A stretch of DNA of 64,000 bases. It comes from Tetramitus jugosus. Lineage: Eukaryota > Heterolobosea > Eutetramitea > Acrasida > Vahlkampfiidae. Below the pieces are notes generated by a model that saw only the letters and a list, made by a program, of their open reading frames with translations, searched no databases and was not told the DNA's origin. Positions 29,903-41,700 of the stretch are shown here, one piece after another (within the stretch, counting starts at the first letter, position 1; every line of letters begins with the position of its first letter). The DNA is taken from NCBI GenBank assembly GCA_937625935.1, contig OW569376.1, positions 62,001 to 126,000 on the forward strand, given 5' to 3'. The position numbers were made by a program, and so were the translations under genes.

Positions 29903-31056
29903 ATGGGAAAATTAAAAGCCACATTCTCAACATTGAGCAGTTCCAGAAAAGTCAAAAAGCAAGTGGATAAAAAACTACCAAAAGTCATTGAAAACCCAAA
30001 GAAAATGATGGTTATCTCTGGCAGAAAAACAAGTAACACACTCAAAGAAGCTCTCCTAGATTTAGTATGTTGTTTGTCACTATTGTCATCATCACCATCA
30101 TCATCATCATCATTACTTAAACATTTTTTGACTTACTTTTTTGTAAAATGGTTGAACAACTATAGCACAAATTGAAGCGACCTCATTGCTTGAACATGAC
30201 GAGACAATCCCATGATTTTTTGCCGTTTGAAAACGTGGCTGATTTGGAAAATTTTTGCAAGAGATATGACTGCTCTCATTTCATGCTCGGTTCACACACA
30301 AAGAAACGTCCAAACAACATTACCCTTGGTCGATTGTTCAATTTTCAAATGCTTGATATGATTGAGTTTGGTATCAAGAGCTTTAGTGGTATTGGTAGCA
30401 GCACCGGTAAGAAGAACATGGACGAAGAAACGAATTCTTCCAATTTATTCTCGAACAATATCGGCTCCAAAATGTGTTTGCTTTTCCAGGGTGATGCTTT
30501 TGTAAACGACGAGCGAATGAAAACGGTTCAAAATCTATTTTTGGATTGTTTCCGTGGTGAGAGCGATGTGAAAAAAATCAACTTGCTCGGTTTGGATCAT
30601 GTCATGGTGGTGTCTGCTCTGGACGAAAAGTCGATTCACATTGGTCACTATGCCATTCAGTTTGAAAAGTCTGGTCAACAGACACCCAATGTCATTTTGC
30701 ACAATATTGGACCTAATATGGTGCTCGAAATCAAGAGACACTTTTTTGCTGGTGTGGATTTGAGAAGAGAAGCACTCAAGGTACCAAAGGTGCTCACTCA
30801 GAAGAACAAGGACATGAAGAATGTGTTTATCAACGAGTTGGGTGATCGTGAGGCCAAGGTCTTTGTTGAACAACAAGAAATTGGAACGATTGCACTCAGA
30901 AAAACAAAGGCATTGTCAAAGACTGAGAAGGCAAAGGCTGAGGATCAAGAGAGATCAGACGCATTGGCAGAGAAACTCTTGGCAAAGAAGAGAGCTTTTG
31001 TTCAAGAAAATCAAGAGTCTTCTGCTGCTCCAGCAACCAAGAAGAGAAAGCTGTAA
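29903..31056 (+). CDS. RPF2: Ribosome biogenesis factor RPF2 (two exons)
   Basis: CDS is join(29903..30064,30166..31056), 350 residues. The 101-nt intron (GTATGT donor, TATAG acceptor, phase 0) joins ...LKEALLDL to HKLKRPHCLNMTRQ, matching the family segment in which Lys-Pro follows the first helix. The Brix domain contains CSHFMLGSHTKKRPNNITLGR and MLDMIEFGIKSF, both strongly conserved in RPF2. The tail is Lys/Glu-rich with a KKRKL nuclear signal at the end. RPF2 works with RRS1 to place the 5S RNP into the pre-60S particle in the nucleolus. The RPF2 start MGKLKATFS is a little shorter than in animals. A palindrome ACAAAAATTTTTGT at 29786-29799 lies in the leader. Confidence 0.92.
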
Positions 31057-31125
31057 GAGCTTTTTGGCTTCAGAAAATCACTCTCGTAAAAATGGCAAGT
31101 TTTTGCCCAAAAACACACACGTTGT

Positions 31126-31545
31126 TTACTTTCTTTGTGGTTGTCTGTTGTAAGGGAAGCTTCTGGCGTCGAGTGCAGTCTCTGTAACAACATCGAGTGA
31201 TGTGGTCAATCCGACATAGTGACCTTGAGTGTCCTTGACCAGTACGTGATGTCTCTTGTTCTTCATCATCAACTCTGCCAAATTGTCTCTCTGTTGATTC
31301 TCATCAATGTACAACAATTCTCTGTTCATAATGGTGTTGACTGGTGAGGTGACTGGGTGATCATTGACATAGGCCTTGACGAGTTCAGTTCTCGTCACAA
31401 TACCCAACGGCTCACCAGCATCGCCCAACACGATCACAGATCCGATTCTCTTGTCGATAATTAATTGTCCGGCTTGTCTGATGGTGTCATTGGCATGGAG
31501 GGAGACAACCTTGTCTTTTGGGACCATAAAATCTTTGACTTTCAT
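31126..31545 (-). CDS. Stand-alone two-CBS-domain protein
   Basis: The protein has 139 residues and is made only of a CBS pair. CBS1 (about 5-60) has MVPKDKVVSLHANDTIRQA and GSVIVLGDAGEPLGIVTRTEL. CBS2 (about 68-125) has IMNRELLYIDENQQRDNLAELM and HHVLVKDTQGHYVGLTTSLDVV. Such pairs form a Bateman module that binds adenosine nucleotides or SAM and regulates a partner enzyme or channel. Stand-alone pairs are common in bacteria and in plant organelles; no partner domain is present here. The tail ALDARSFPYNRQPQRK is basic. No organelle targeting peptide is obvious. Confidence 0.9.
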   Translation of the reverse strand: MKVKDFMVPKDKVVSLHANDTIRQAGQLIIDKRIGSVIVLGDAGEPLGIVTRTELVKAYVNDHPVTSPVNTIMNRELLYIDENQQRDNLAELMMKNKRHHVLVKDTQGHYVGLTTSLDVVTETALDARSFPYNRQPQRK

Positions 31546-31750
31546 TTTTTATGCTGCTTTATTCGTTTGTGTGCAAGTAGTCGTATTCGATCGATAGAAA
31601 GCAGATCAAGAGTTGGTTTTTTTATGATTGAGAACCCCAGAAAAGCTTTTTCCTTGATGTCGATAGGATGAATTGATCTCCACCTCGGCACCGAAACGAC
31701 CAATCAAGCCATCAAGTGGTTTATTTTTGGAGATTTCTGGTGACATCATG

Positions 31751-33061
<1,311 letters not shown>

Positions 33062-33151
33062 GATGCTCAAGACAAATCCTTTGAGAAATTCTTTTGTTGT
33101 GGTTGGTACTGTAGAAGAGAGTTTCCCCGAAAAGAAATCGGTTGTGATCAA

Positions 33152-36100
33152 GTGGTGCATTGGGAAACTCTTGTTGTCTCAGTACTTGCTCAAGACATGT
33201 CCAGAAGCAACAATACTTCTAAGGGAAGAACTAAATCATCAAAGATTAATGATCCAATTTCCTTTCTTTCAGATTATTCGGATACCATAGAGTGCGAGTT
33301 TCCTCCTTGGAATCAGGTCGTTGTTGAAGAGACCATTAAGAACTTGGAGTTGAGAAAAAGAGAAGAACAAATTGCTGCACTGACTGGAGAGACTAGCTCA
33401 ACCCTGAAACAAAAGAAAGAGCAAGCCAAGGGAAAATCTAGTATCAATGGGAATTCCACCACCGATAAAACCGAAGAACTCATTGGGAAAATGCTTGAGG
33501 AACCCGTACCTCATATCCCATTTCTTGACATAGCTGTTTGGAAGTCCATCTTGGTCAAGAGAAATCCTTGTCTTGTTCGTATTCCATTCTCCATCCACCC
33601 CTATTATGATGTTATCAAGCTCGATAGTCAAGCAGAGATTACAAGTCATGAAACTCTAGAGAAAAAGAAGGGAGAAACAAGGACTAATAGGAGGGAGTCC
33701 GCTATCGATACCACTTCAGATATGAATGCTGTAGAATATGACGAAGAGACACTCATCTCTTTCCAGGATGATTACACCAAGTACCACCAGTTACCTGACA
33801 TCCATTCAAAAGGAAGTTGGACTGATGCTTTCGTTTCTGTCTTGTCTTACATGAGTTCCTATCACTCAAATTTCGATTTGGGATGTTACTTATGGGAACG
33901 GATATGGCCCAAATTCGAGGGAAGCGAGATTCTCCCTTCTATAACACCCCTGTGTAAATATTTTGTTAAGTTGTATTATGAGTGGAGCGAGCGGATCATC
34001 GTGGTAGATGACTTGATACCTCATGATGAAAATGGGAGAGTTGTATTTCCGCTAACGGAAAGGAACGAGTATTGGCCCACAATTCTATACAAAGCATTGT
34101 TGAAGTTATCGAGAAATAATGAATATTTAATGAATGATCCCTTGTGGTTGTTGTCATGTCTCTCTGGATTTTATCCTCAAACAAGTCTCATTAATTCTAC
34201 TACTCCATCAAAGATTGAGTCTGTGTTAGTGAGATCAAACGAGATAAAGAAGCAGTTCAACATCTTACAGAAGATCCATATCGATGGCAAAGTAGCTTCG
34301 AAAGTTCCTACAGGATCTCATCAGTTAATGTCCCAAATGATATGTGCTACTCGCAACCAGGATTCTGAAGCAGAGAACAAAGACCTTGCGTTGGGTCTAT
34401 CCGAATCAGCGATGTATGATATCATCGGAATATCATCAATAAGTGGGGAGGGTTTTATTCATTTATCTTCGCCCCATATCAATTTTTCAGGGCAGTATAG
34501 CTATCAACAAACTGAAGTATGGAATGCTGAATTTGAGGAGTTAATAGGATTTTGTAAACAAAACAGAAGTATGGATCCAATGAAGACTGACTTTTGGATG
34601 TCGTTATCTGAGTTTCAAAGTACTTTTAAGTATGTTCATGTTTTCGATAATCTGAATGACTATCATCATCATGTAATTATTAGAAAGGAGAGATTGGAGG
34701 ACGAATGTTGGTTGTTTTCTGATGAGGACCAAGAAGTGATGATCCAGTATTCTTCTGCGTCACTACTTCTTCCCCCATCTTGTAATTTGGAGAGTTACAA
34801 TTGGAAGCAAGAAACTGAGTTTCAACAAAGGGAAGAGTTGATATTCTATTCCAACAATGGACTCCAGAAGTTTTTCATTCCTAAGGGAAATGAAGAACAC
34901 ACTCTTCGAATGAGAATGCATGACATGAACAAGGATAGCGCCCTTGTATTCTTTTCAAAATCAAATTTTGTGGTTGGTCGAGGAAATGATGTTAAAATCG
35001 GAAAGATGAAGATATCTACCTATCGAACAGAAGAAGAGCAATGTCCCTCTCAGAAACAAGATGAATTCAAACTTTGGTTTTTGAAGAAACTGAAGGTGTT
35101 AGATCAACCAGGTTTTATCAACATTCTTCTTAGTTACGAATCACCAGAAAGAACAATTGACAATAATTCCCTTCAATTTCAGCTGATTAATAACGATACT
35201 CTGGAGACTATTAAGTCAAATGATAGGAGGATAATGCCTCTTCAGCTTTGTCCGAATACATTTGGTTACTCATTGGTGGCTTACTCACATTGTCCAATTG
35301 ACCACTTGAATCGATACCATCTAGAGGTTACCTCTGACACGAGTGTAGGAGAAATTGAGTCGATACCGCCGAGTTCAATTTTTTCAGCTCAGTTGACAGG
35401 AAGTTATAACATTAATGAAACGAATGAATTGTTTAGGTATGAGATAAGAACTGGAGATATTGCAACATTGACTGCTCGAGTATCAGTCTCGCATCATATC
35501 GAGACGATAATTGAAGTGAGTAAGATAGAGGAAGTTGTAAGCTCCAAGGTTCAGAGTGATAGTAAATCAGAGATAGTGGCCAGATACACTTGCGATGAAG
35601 GATACGTTGTTCTTCCTTTGGTACTACTCGAACCCACCGACAAAAGTAAAACACGAACGTACACGCTTACAGCGAGAATAGACAATTCAGCTGCAGAGTT
35701 GATCAAAGAAAAACGAGCAATGGTAATTAAAAAGGAACTAGAGAGTCTTCACCCTTCAGATATTAAGGCTTATCACTTGGAAAGAGAGACATCTCTCGAG
35801 TTAGAAGAGGGAACCAGCAAGACACCATTGAAGAAGAAGAAGGGTCCACAATCCAGAGAAAGAGAGGCAACAAAACGGGCTGTTTCTTCGAGCAAAGCAA
35901 AAAAGAATGTAGGGAAGAGAGAAGCAACTATCCCTTCGAAATTACAACAACCGGAGATAATCACAATCGAGAAGGTAGACAAGTTTGTGAATGATTCTGA
36001 CTTCTGTGAGAAACTATCAGAGTTCCGAGTTTTGACTCTGGAAGGTGTGGCTCCTTCTCTGAAACAACCTAATGAGGATTTGTCATACTCGATTGAATTA

Positions 36101-36580
36101 TACACTTCCAGTCCCAATGTCATTATACAACAAAGAAACATCAGGCAGGAAAGACTGGAGAATTTATTAGAGCAATGGGACACACTATCAGACGAATCTA
36201 TAGTAAGAGCAAGGATTTTACTATCCAATGCCCCATTCTCCTCAGAACCTCCCACTGATTGGCTTCAAAGAACTCCACATTCTGGAGGTATTCGAGAGTT
36301 GAGATGCCCCATGGATAAGTGTGAATCTCAGTCCGTATGGAGCGACATCGGGAAGGAGTATCTGTTGGAGCAAGACTGTAAATTGAGAGATCAAATTGTT
36401 GATTCCCGAACTTCCTTCAGTCAGCACATTCGGAATGTCCAGGCTAAAAAGCAAGAGAGGTTAACCGAAGCCACCAGGCTGGCGGAACAAGAGCGAATGC
36501 AACAGATAGCAGATAAGGAGGTCAGAAAGCGATCAAAATCCTCGACACCTAGCCGTTCAGGGTCCCGAAAGACAAAATAA
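33152..36580 (+). CDS. Androglobin-like protein with calpain-like domain but no globin
   Basis: The protein has up to 1142 residues (1127 if the ATG at 33197 is used). A calpain-like module lies at about 215-335: GSWTDAFVSVLSYM aligns with the GDCW helix but has Ser for the catalytic Cys; then FVKLYYEW, IIVVDDLIPHDENGRVVFPL and YWPTILYKALLKL follow as in androglobin. Later family segments are also present: DFWMSLSEF near 479 and INNDTLETIK near 679, followed by an immunoglobulin-like C-terminal part. The C terminus is basic coiled coil (about 1085-1142). In animals androglobin has a circularly permuted globin and an IQ motif between the second and third of these regions; here the sequence passes directly from one to the next. 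Function is probably in cilia or flagella, by analogy. Confidence 0.75.
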   Translation: MVHWETLVVSVLAQDMSRSNNTSKGRTKSSKINDPISFLSDYSDTIECEFPPWNQVVVEETIKNLELRKREEQIAALTGETSSTLKQKKEQAKGKSSINGNSTTDKTEELIGKMLEEPVPHIPFLDIAVWKSILVKRNPCLVRIPFSIHPYYDVIKLDSQAEITSHETLEKKKGETRTNRRESAIDTTSDMNAVEYDEETLISFQDDYTKYHQLPDIHSKGSWTDAFVSVLSYMSSYHSNFDLGCYLWERIWPKFEGSEILPSITPLCKYFVKLYYEWSERIIVVDDLIPHDENGRVVFPLTERNEYWPTILYKALLKLSRNNEYLMNDPLWLLSCLSGFYPQTSLINSTTPSKIESVLVRSNEIKKQFNILQKIHIDGKVASKVPTGSHQLMSQMICATRNQDSEAENKDLALGLSESAMYDIIGISSISGEGFIHLSSPHINFSGQYSYQQTEVWNAEFEELIGFCKQNRSMDPMKTDFWMSLSEFQSTFKYVHVFDNLNDYHHHVIIRKERLEDECWLFSDEDQEVMIQYSSASLLLPPSCNLESYNWKQETEFQQREELIFYSNNGLQKFFIPKGNEEHTLRMRMHDMNKDSALVFFSKSNFVVGRGNDVKIGKMKISTYRTEEEQCPSQKQDEFKLWFLKKLKVLDQPGFINILLSYESPERTIDNNSLQFQLINNDTLETIKSNDRRIMPLQLCPNTFGYSLVAYSHCPIDHLNRYHLEVTSDTSVGEIESIPPSSIFSAQLTGSYNINETNELFRYEIRTGDIATLTARVSVSHHIETIIEVSKIEEVVSSKVQSDSKSEIVARYTCDEGYVVLPLVLLEPTDKSKTRTYTLTARIDNSAAELIKEKRAMVIKKELESLHPSDIKAYHLERETSLELEEGTSKTPLKKKKGPQSREREATKRAVSSSKAKKNVGKREATIPSKLQQPEIITIEKVDKFVNDSDFCEKLSEFRVLTLEGVAPSLKQPNEDLSYSIELYTSSPNVIIQQRNIRQERLENLLEQWDTLSDESIVRARILLSNAPFSSEPPTDWLQRTPHSGGIRELRCPMDKCESQSVWSDIGKEYLLEQDCKLRDQIVDSRTSFSQHIRNVQAKKQERLTEATRLAEQERMQQIADKEVRKRSKSSTPSRSGSRKTK

Positions 36581-37267
36581 ATGTTTCTATTCCCGTTTTG
36601 TACCACTAAGAGCTGAAGGAGAAGCGTCCTGTTGTTCCTGTCCCGGAGCACTCCCTTAATCATCGATAAACTCCAAAAAGGCAGGTAGCTTTGCCGGTAG
36701 GGTCAGTTCCAGCTCTAATGTTGTTGCTAGACCTTTCGTGGAAAACCCGAATTTCCAACTTCACAACCAAGAAAGCATGCTCGTTCTTGACTTCTTCTTA
36801 CTATCGAATTACACTAACAGCATAACTTGTTCTCGAAACTACTGGTGTTTCTTCGCAGGAGGTATCATTCCCCGACGAGTTAAAAATACTTTGTTCGCGT
36901 CCGTTTATCCGTAATCTACGGTTGGAGGAATCTCGTTTTCTCCTTGTCCTCTCAATTTGGAATATCACAAACAGGACTTCTCAAAGGAATTAAATCCGGC
37001 TGATCTGGGTTAGGGCATATGGGAGCGACATCTTGCTCATAATGGAACTTTTAACCCAGATCTCTGGTCATCAAGGGAGAATACATCACCGGTCGAAAGT
37101 CTACGACACTACAGGAAATTCAGGCGTTTTAATCTGTGCGGATATTCCTGGCCCAGAGAACAACATAACAACACCAACACCTCGAAACACTTCATACAAG
37201 TAGTTTTCTTGCAGACAGTTCAACTATTGCAGGAATCGTGATTTAGAAAAGACATTCCAGCTCGACC
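36581..37267. other. Intergenic region with a small inverted repeat
   Basis: These 687 bases hold no convincing coding frame. An 11-bp perfect inverted repeat (GATCTGGGTTA at 37002-37012 and its complement at 37052-37062, 39-base spacer) is the only structure noticed; a chance match of that size is possible in a region this long. The stretch should include the 3' end of the androglobin-like transcript and the promoter of the next gene. Confidence 0.45.
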
Positions 37268-38518
37268 ATGATGAGTACTATACCTCCAACCCCGTCCAGG
37301 CCAGTATACTTCAATGCCCTAACAAACAGGTTCACCGAATATGATTCCACTCAAGACCTTGCCCAATACTTTAATGACTTACTCCAGAACCCAGCAAACT
37401 GCATCATACTTGATGGCTTTGTCTTCAATGCGATTCACTTTTCCATCTGTCGCTCCATATTTGGATGCGAGAAGCAGAATCAAACAAGAATTAACACAGA
37501 GATCAAAACTTGTGCTGAATGTATCCTTTTCCTGTTGAGCATCTTGAAGAAGGAAGAGAAAGAGAAGAGAGAATGTTACATCCTACAGTATGTTTCTATC
37601 ATGCGCCAACAGATGCTAGCATGGGTAGATGGTAATTTGGATGCTCTTACAAATTTAGACCACTATTGCAGGTCTATAGGGTCCGATCATAATTTTAAGA
37701 GCGTACTAGATAGTTTGTCGTTAAGAATTAAGGGACTACGGTCGAGGAGAGCGTCGTCATCCATCCAAACAAAGCTTCTCAACTTTGGTACATCCCATCC
37801 GTTCATACTCGGGTTCCACGACACTATTGAACCTTTAATCATCCCACCAATCCAACCCATTCTTCAAGCAGCTCCATCTGTTACTTTTGTTTGGGTCGAT
37901 AGTAATACACCACCAGTCCGAAGTGGACGCAAGAGCAGAGTCAAAGAGAAGACTGTAGAATCGCAGAACAAACGAAAGAGACAATCCTGTCGGGTAACGA
38001 AAAAAGGACAGATTGTAGAACCTCCACATCAGAAACGATTCCACAAGAGGGATCCCAGTACTGCCTTCCAGGGACAATTCAACATAGAACCGACTCTTGA
38101 CAACAAGAAACAAAAAATTGATCGAGATGAGAAGAAATCCTCCTACAGTCCGATAGACTCCACTGGTTTTGCGAAGGAACTATCACCGACTACGAATACA
38201 ACTCTCCTGGATCAAGGTGTCTTGTTTAGTAACCAAAACAGTAGTAATAGTGACACAAATCTGGGAATAGGGATCTCGAACCTCATTAATCCTGAGGACC
38301 ATGAGGAGTTTGCTGCGACTACTTCAGATCCTATTGTTAACAGTTGGCCATCTGAGGATCTATTGGAATCTCTTTCATCGGACCACTTTCTCTCATTGAT
38401 GGGTCCAGCCATCGAAGAATCTCCATTGTTTCCATCATTATCAACTGATAATAATGTTCTGAGAACGGATGACATTGAAACGAATTATGACTTTTTGGAA
38501 GGATACTTGTTAAACTAA
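37268..38518 (+). CDS. Protein of unknown function with basic middle and acidic tail
   Basis: The protein has 416 residues and is not recognised. Residues 1-175 look globular and helical (LAQYFNDLLQNPANCIILDGF, then Cys-containing helices). Residues about 215-270 are Lys/Arg-rich with nuclear-localisation-like runs (SGRKSRVKEK, NKRKRQSCRVTKK). The last 130 residues are Asn/Ser/Asp/Glu-rich and end in spaced hydrophobic-acidic clusters (SEDLLESLSSDHFLSLM, YDFLEGYLLN) like transcription activation segments. A nuclear regulator is a reasonable guess, but no DNA-binding fold is evident. Good codon flow over the full length supports a real gene. Confidence 0.7.
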   Translation: MMSTIPPTPSRPVYFNALTNRFTEYDSTQDLAQYFNDLLQNPANCIILDGFVFNAIHFSICRSIFGCEKQNQTRINTEIKTCAECILFLLSILKKEEKEKRECYILQYVSIMRQQMLAWVDGNLDALTNLDHYCRSIGSDHNFKSVLDSLSLRIKGLRSRRASSSIQTKLLNFGTSHPFILGFHDTIEPLIIPPIQPILQAAPSVTFVWVDSNTPPVRSGRKSRVKEKTVESQNKRKRQSCRVTKKGQIVEPPHQKRFHKRDPSTAFQGQFNIEPTLDNKKQKIDRDEKKSSYSPIDSTGFAKELSPTTNTTLLDQGVLFSNQNSSNSDTNLGIGISNLINPEDHEEFAATTSDPIVNSWPSEDLLESLSSDHFLSLMGPAIEESPLFPSLSTDNNVLRTDDIETNYDFLEGYLLN

Positions 38519-38786
38519 GTGCTAACAATTGTATAGTGATTAATAATCAAATCAGAATAAACTCTCTATGTCGAATACCCCGGACAAAGAGTAGTTCCAG
38601 AGACATCCACCTTTATTCCCAACATGGAATGAATCTGTGTTCCAGATAGCTGGTGTCCAGATTTATGATGGACATGGAACTAAGAATAGGGCAACAAGTG
38701 TATTCGAAATCTATCGCTCAGATGAATGGTAGTACCCTTTTCTGAACTCATTCAATGACTTGGTGGTAATACAACGTTTTATTGGG

Positions 38787-41700
38787 TCACTCCATGTTGT
38801 TACAGAGCATGTTATAGAGCAGTTGCATCTGAATTTCCATTCTATTCCAAGCTGAATGACCAGTGTATCCTGGGAAAGGAAATTCATCTGGTCTCCAAAT
38901 TCCAAGTGAGAACCCATCTAGTACCTTGGCACCGATAGCAGTCAATTTTTGGATTGCATAAGGGTTCAAGAACATAGATTGAGTGTGGAAGTTCGGAGTG
39001 AACCACACCACCTTAATACCTTGGTCAATAAATCTCTCCTTGATTACGATCGCCAATTTATCAATGTTCTCCTCCCATCTAGACATCAAACTGCTTCTGC
39101 TATCCCAATTTCCAGCTGATACAACGATGAGTTTGACGCCATGAGCGCTAGGATCTTTGAATTGTTTCCATCTATCGAGAGTTGTGAATGCATCACTTCC
39201 ATTCTCAACCGAATCCAATCCATTGATGAACATGAATCGAATCAAAGCTCCTTCTTCCTTTTGTGAATAGAATGATTTAAAGACAGGTTCTGGATCTGAG
39301 GTCTGTTCCTTGAGACCAACCCAAACTTTTCTTTCAACATGAAACCTAAAAAGACCTCCGTAACGTCCTCCCGCAATCGCACATGATGCGCTTTTGCCCT
39401 TGCAAGGATTCTTTTCACCATGGAGTAATAAAGTCATGAGTCGTCTTGAGTTGGAATCTCCAAACCATAAGATGTGATCCCAATGCTTCGCCAAACATTT
39501 CCTTGCTTCGCTCAAGGAGTACATCTTCAGTAAGTATTTGTTATGGATGAATACTTGGTTTCTATCAACGAATCCATTTGACCAATTTCTGAAAGTAGTC
39601 TGTTGCATCACTGAATTCAAATCGGATAGTTGCTCTTGTTGAGCATATGAATCAAGCGCATACTTTTGGTTCACATATCGTCCATCAAGCACATACGTCT
39701 CATTAGAAGGAGCATGAAGGATATTGGGAAAGAGAGGTCTCTTGTGCATCGTTCTCATGATTTCTGAGTCAGATTGAAAAACTGTGAATTGGTTCCCTGT
39801 GAAAACAGTACTCGATTGATTCACATTAATATCTCGAGGTAATGCCGCACTCCTTGATTGTTGAGCAACTCCAACATCCAGCATGTACTGACCTGCTTCA
39901 AACACTTGAAATCCTGCACAAAAACAATCTGTTCCACAAGGTGTAAAGAGAAAACCAATATCAGCAAAATCAGATCTTGCCCTCCCATACAACACTGTTA
40001 CCGTTTCAGAAGGCTTTAGCTTACCCAAGAAGGTTGCACCACCTTTGATACACAATGTAACATTCGATCCAGAATCAACTCCACTTGTCCAATCAATGTT
40101 TGAGAGATAGAGGGAGAGAGGTTGGGGAGGAAGTGAAGAACACCTGGCTATGATATCCTCTTCTGTCAAGGGAACAATTAAAGGCTCCGACGATTTCGCC
40201 ACAGAATTGATAGATTGAAGCTGCATACTATGCAATGCATAACCAAATATCACCAATGATACTAGCGTACATGAGACACCCACAACTAACTTTACCATTT
40301 TCAACACCCTTTTAGAGTCCTGGATGTCTTGTGCTGGGTCTTTGGCAATAAATTTAGAATACGCTTCTCTAAACTTGACTTGTTTCACACCTCTGGACCA
40401 CAAACACAAACTCATGTTCAACAATCCAGAATAATTGTCGAACAATAGTATTGATCCGAGTGAGAAACAAACTGAAAATACTCCCCAGAGCATACTCCCT
40501 CCAACATAGCCGACCTTCTTACTTCCTTTTTCATCCAGTTGGAACAGATATCTGAAGAGTGAGAGTGAAATGAAGGCTGATGAGACAATCACCAAGCAAA
40601 TCAGTGAAATGTTGAAAATTCGGTCGTATGACGATATCCAATGCTCATGTTTCTTCCCTATCAGAAAGATGAAGAGTAGTACCAAAGCTAGCACAATGGA
40701 ACAAGTGAGTACCAATGATCCCATCAGAGGAGCACTCGTTGTGACTTCAATCAGTGATAACATTTTTGTAACTAAATACAGAGAAGAGAAGACGAAGACA
40801 ATCACCTTGAATCTTGTCCAAATCTGTTGATCAGTGTGCTCCTCCGAAGCAAATGCATCCCTCAAGTCCATGGTTAAGTTGAATAACAACTTGGAGCAAA
40901 AGATAAACAATACAGATACCACTAACATATTCAATACTGGATGTCCAGGTATTAGAACGAACAACTTCTTGGCATTCGCTGCCAAAAACAGATGATGTTG
41001 CAACAAGTATGTCTCCAGTGTCATCTTTCCAAAGTGACGGAATGCTGCGCTGTATCGATTCCTGAGTAATGCGCTATAGTTTCTGATTAGAATGTAGGCA
41101 ATGATGGGAATGCAAGTAAAATATGGATGTAAAGAGTTGTAAACCAACTTGTCTTTCGGTAGATGCATAATATACCATGCCCATGCAAGAAATAGAGTAA
41201 AAACTGAACCCAAAATCACTCTCTTGTATACTTTTTGTCCTGGTTGCTGTTCTGTCTTCTGTAACCAATTGACCATCATCGGAAAGTTGAGTGCAAAGAT
41301 CATTCCAAACAGTGCAGAGTAGTGATCCAGATAGGTTCGAAAATAAAACTCGTGTGCATCTCTGCTGAGAGGTATCAAACCAAACAAAGTCAACATGTTC
41401 TTCATAACACCGGGGACATCCCATATGACGAAAATGATGAGAGCCAACAGGAAAATCTTCAACCGAGGGAACCACTTGGTTCTATTGTACTTGTGCTGAA
41501 CAAACATTGTCGCATAAACAACTAAAAAGTATACTGTGTGCAATGGAACAATGTAATACAGCATGGGAGAATTATTGACTGTCAAACAGAGAAAGAGAGC
41601 AGAGAAATTCAGTCTCCACATGAGTCTCCACACTCTTGCAATCGAATAATCCTTCTTAACAAAAAAGAATGAAAAGTTTCCAAATCCAGTCATCCACACA

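Noticed and set aside
38630-38690. Nested short inverted repeats GTTCCA/TGGAAC and TGTCCA/TGGACA
   Set aside because: Arms are only six bases with uneven spacing, so chance is a sufficient explanation.
41074-41475. Minus-strand frame, and its twin at 61690-62091 on the plus strand
   Set aside because: Both are shadow frames inside the two CAS1-like genes; they are alike only because the genes are duplicates.
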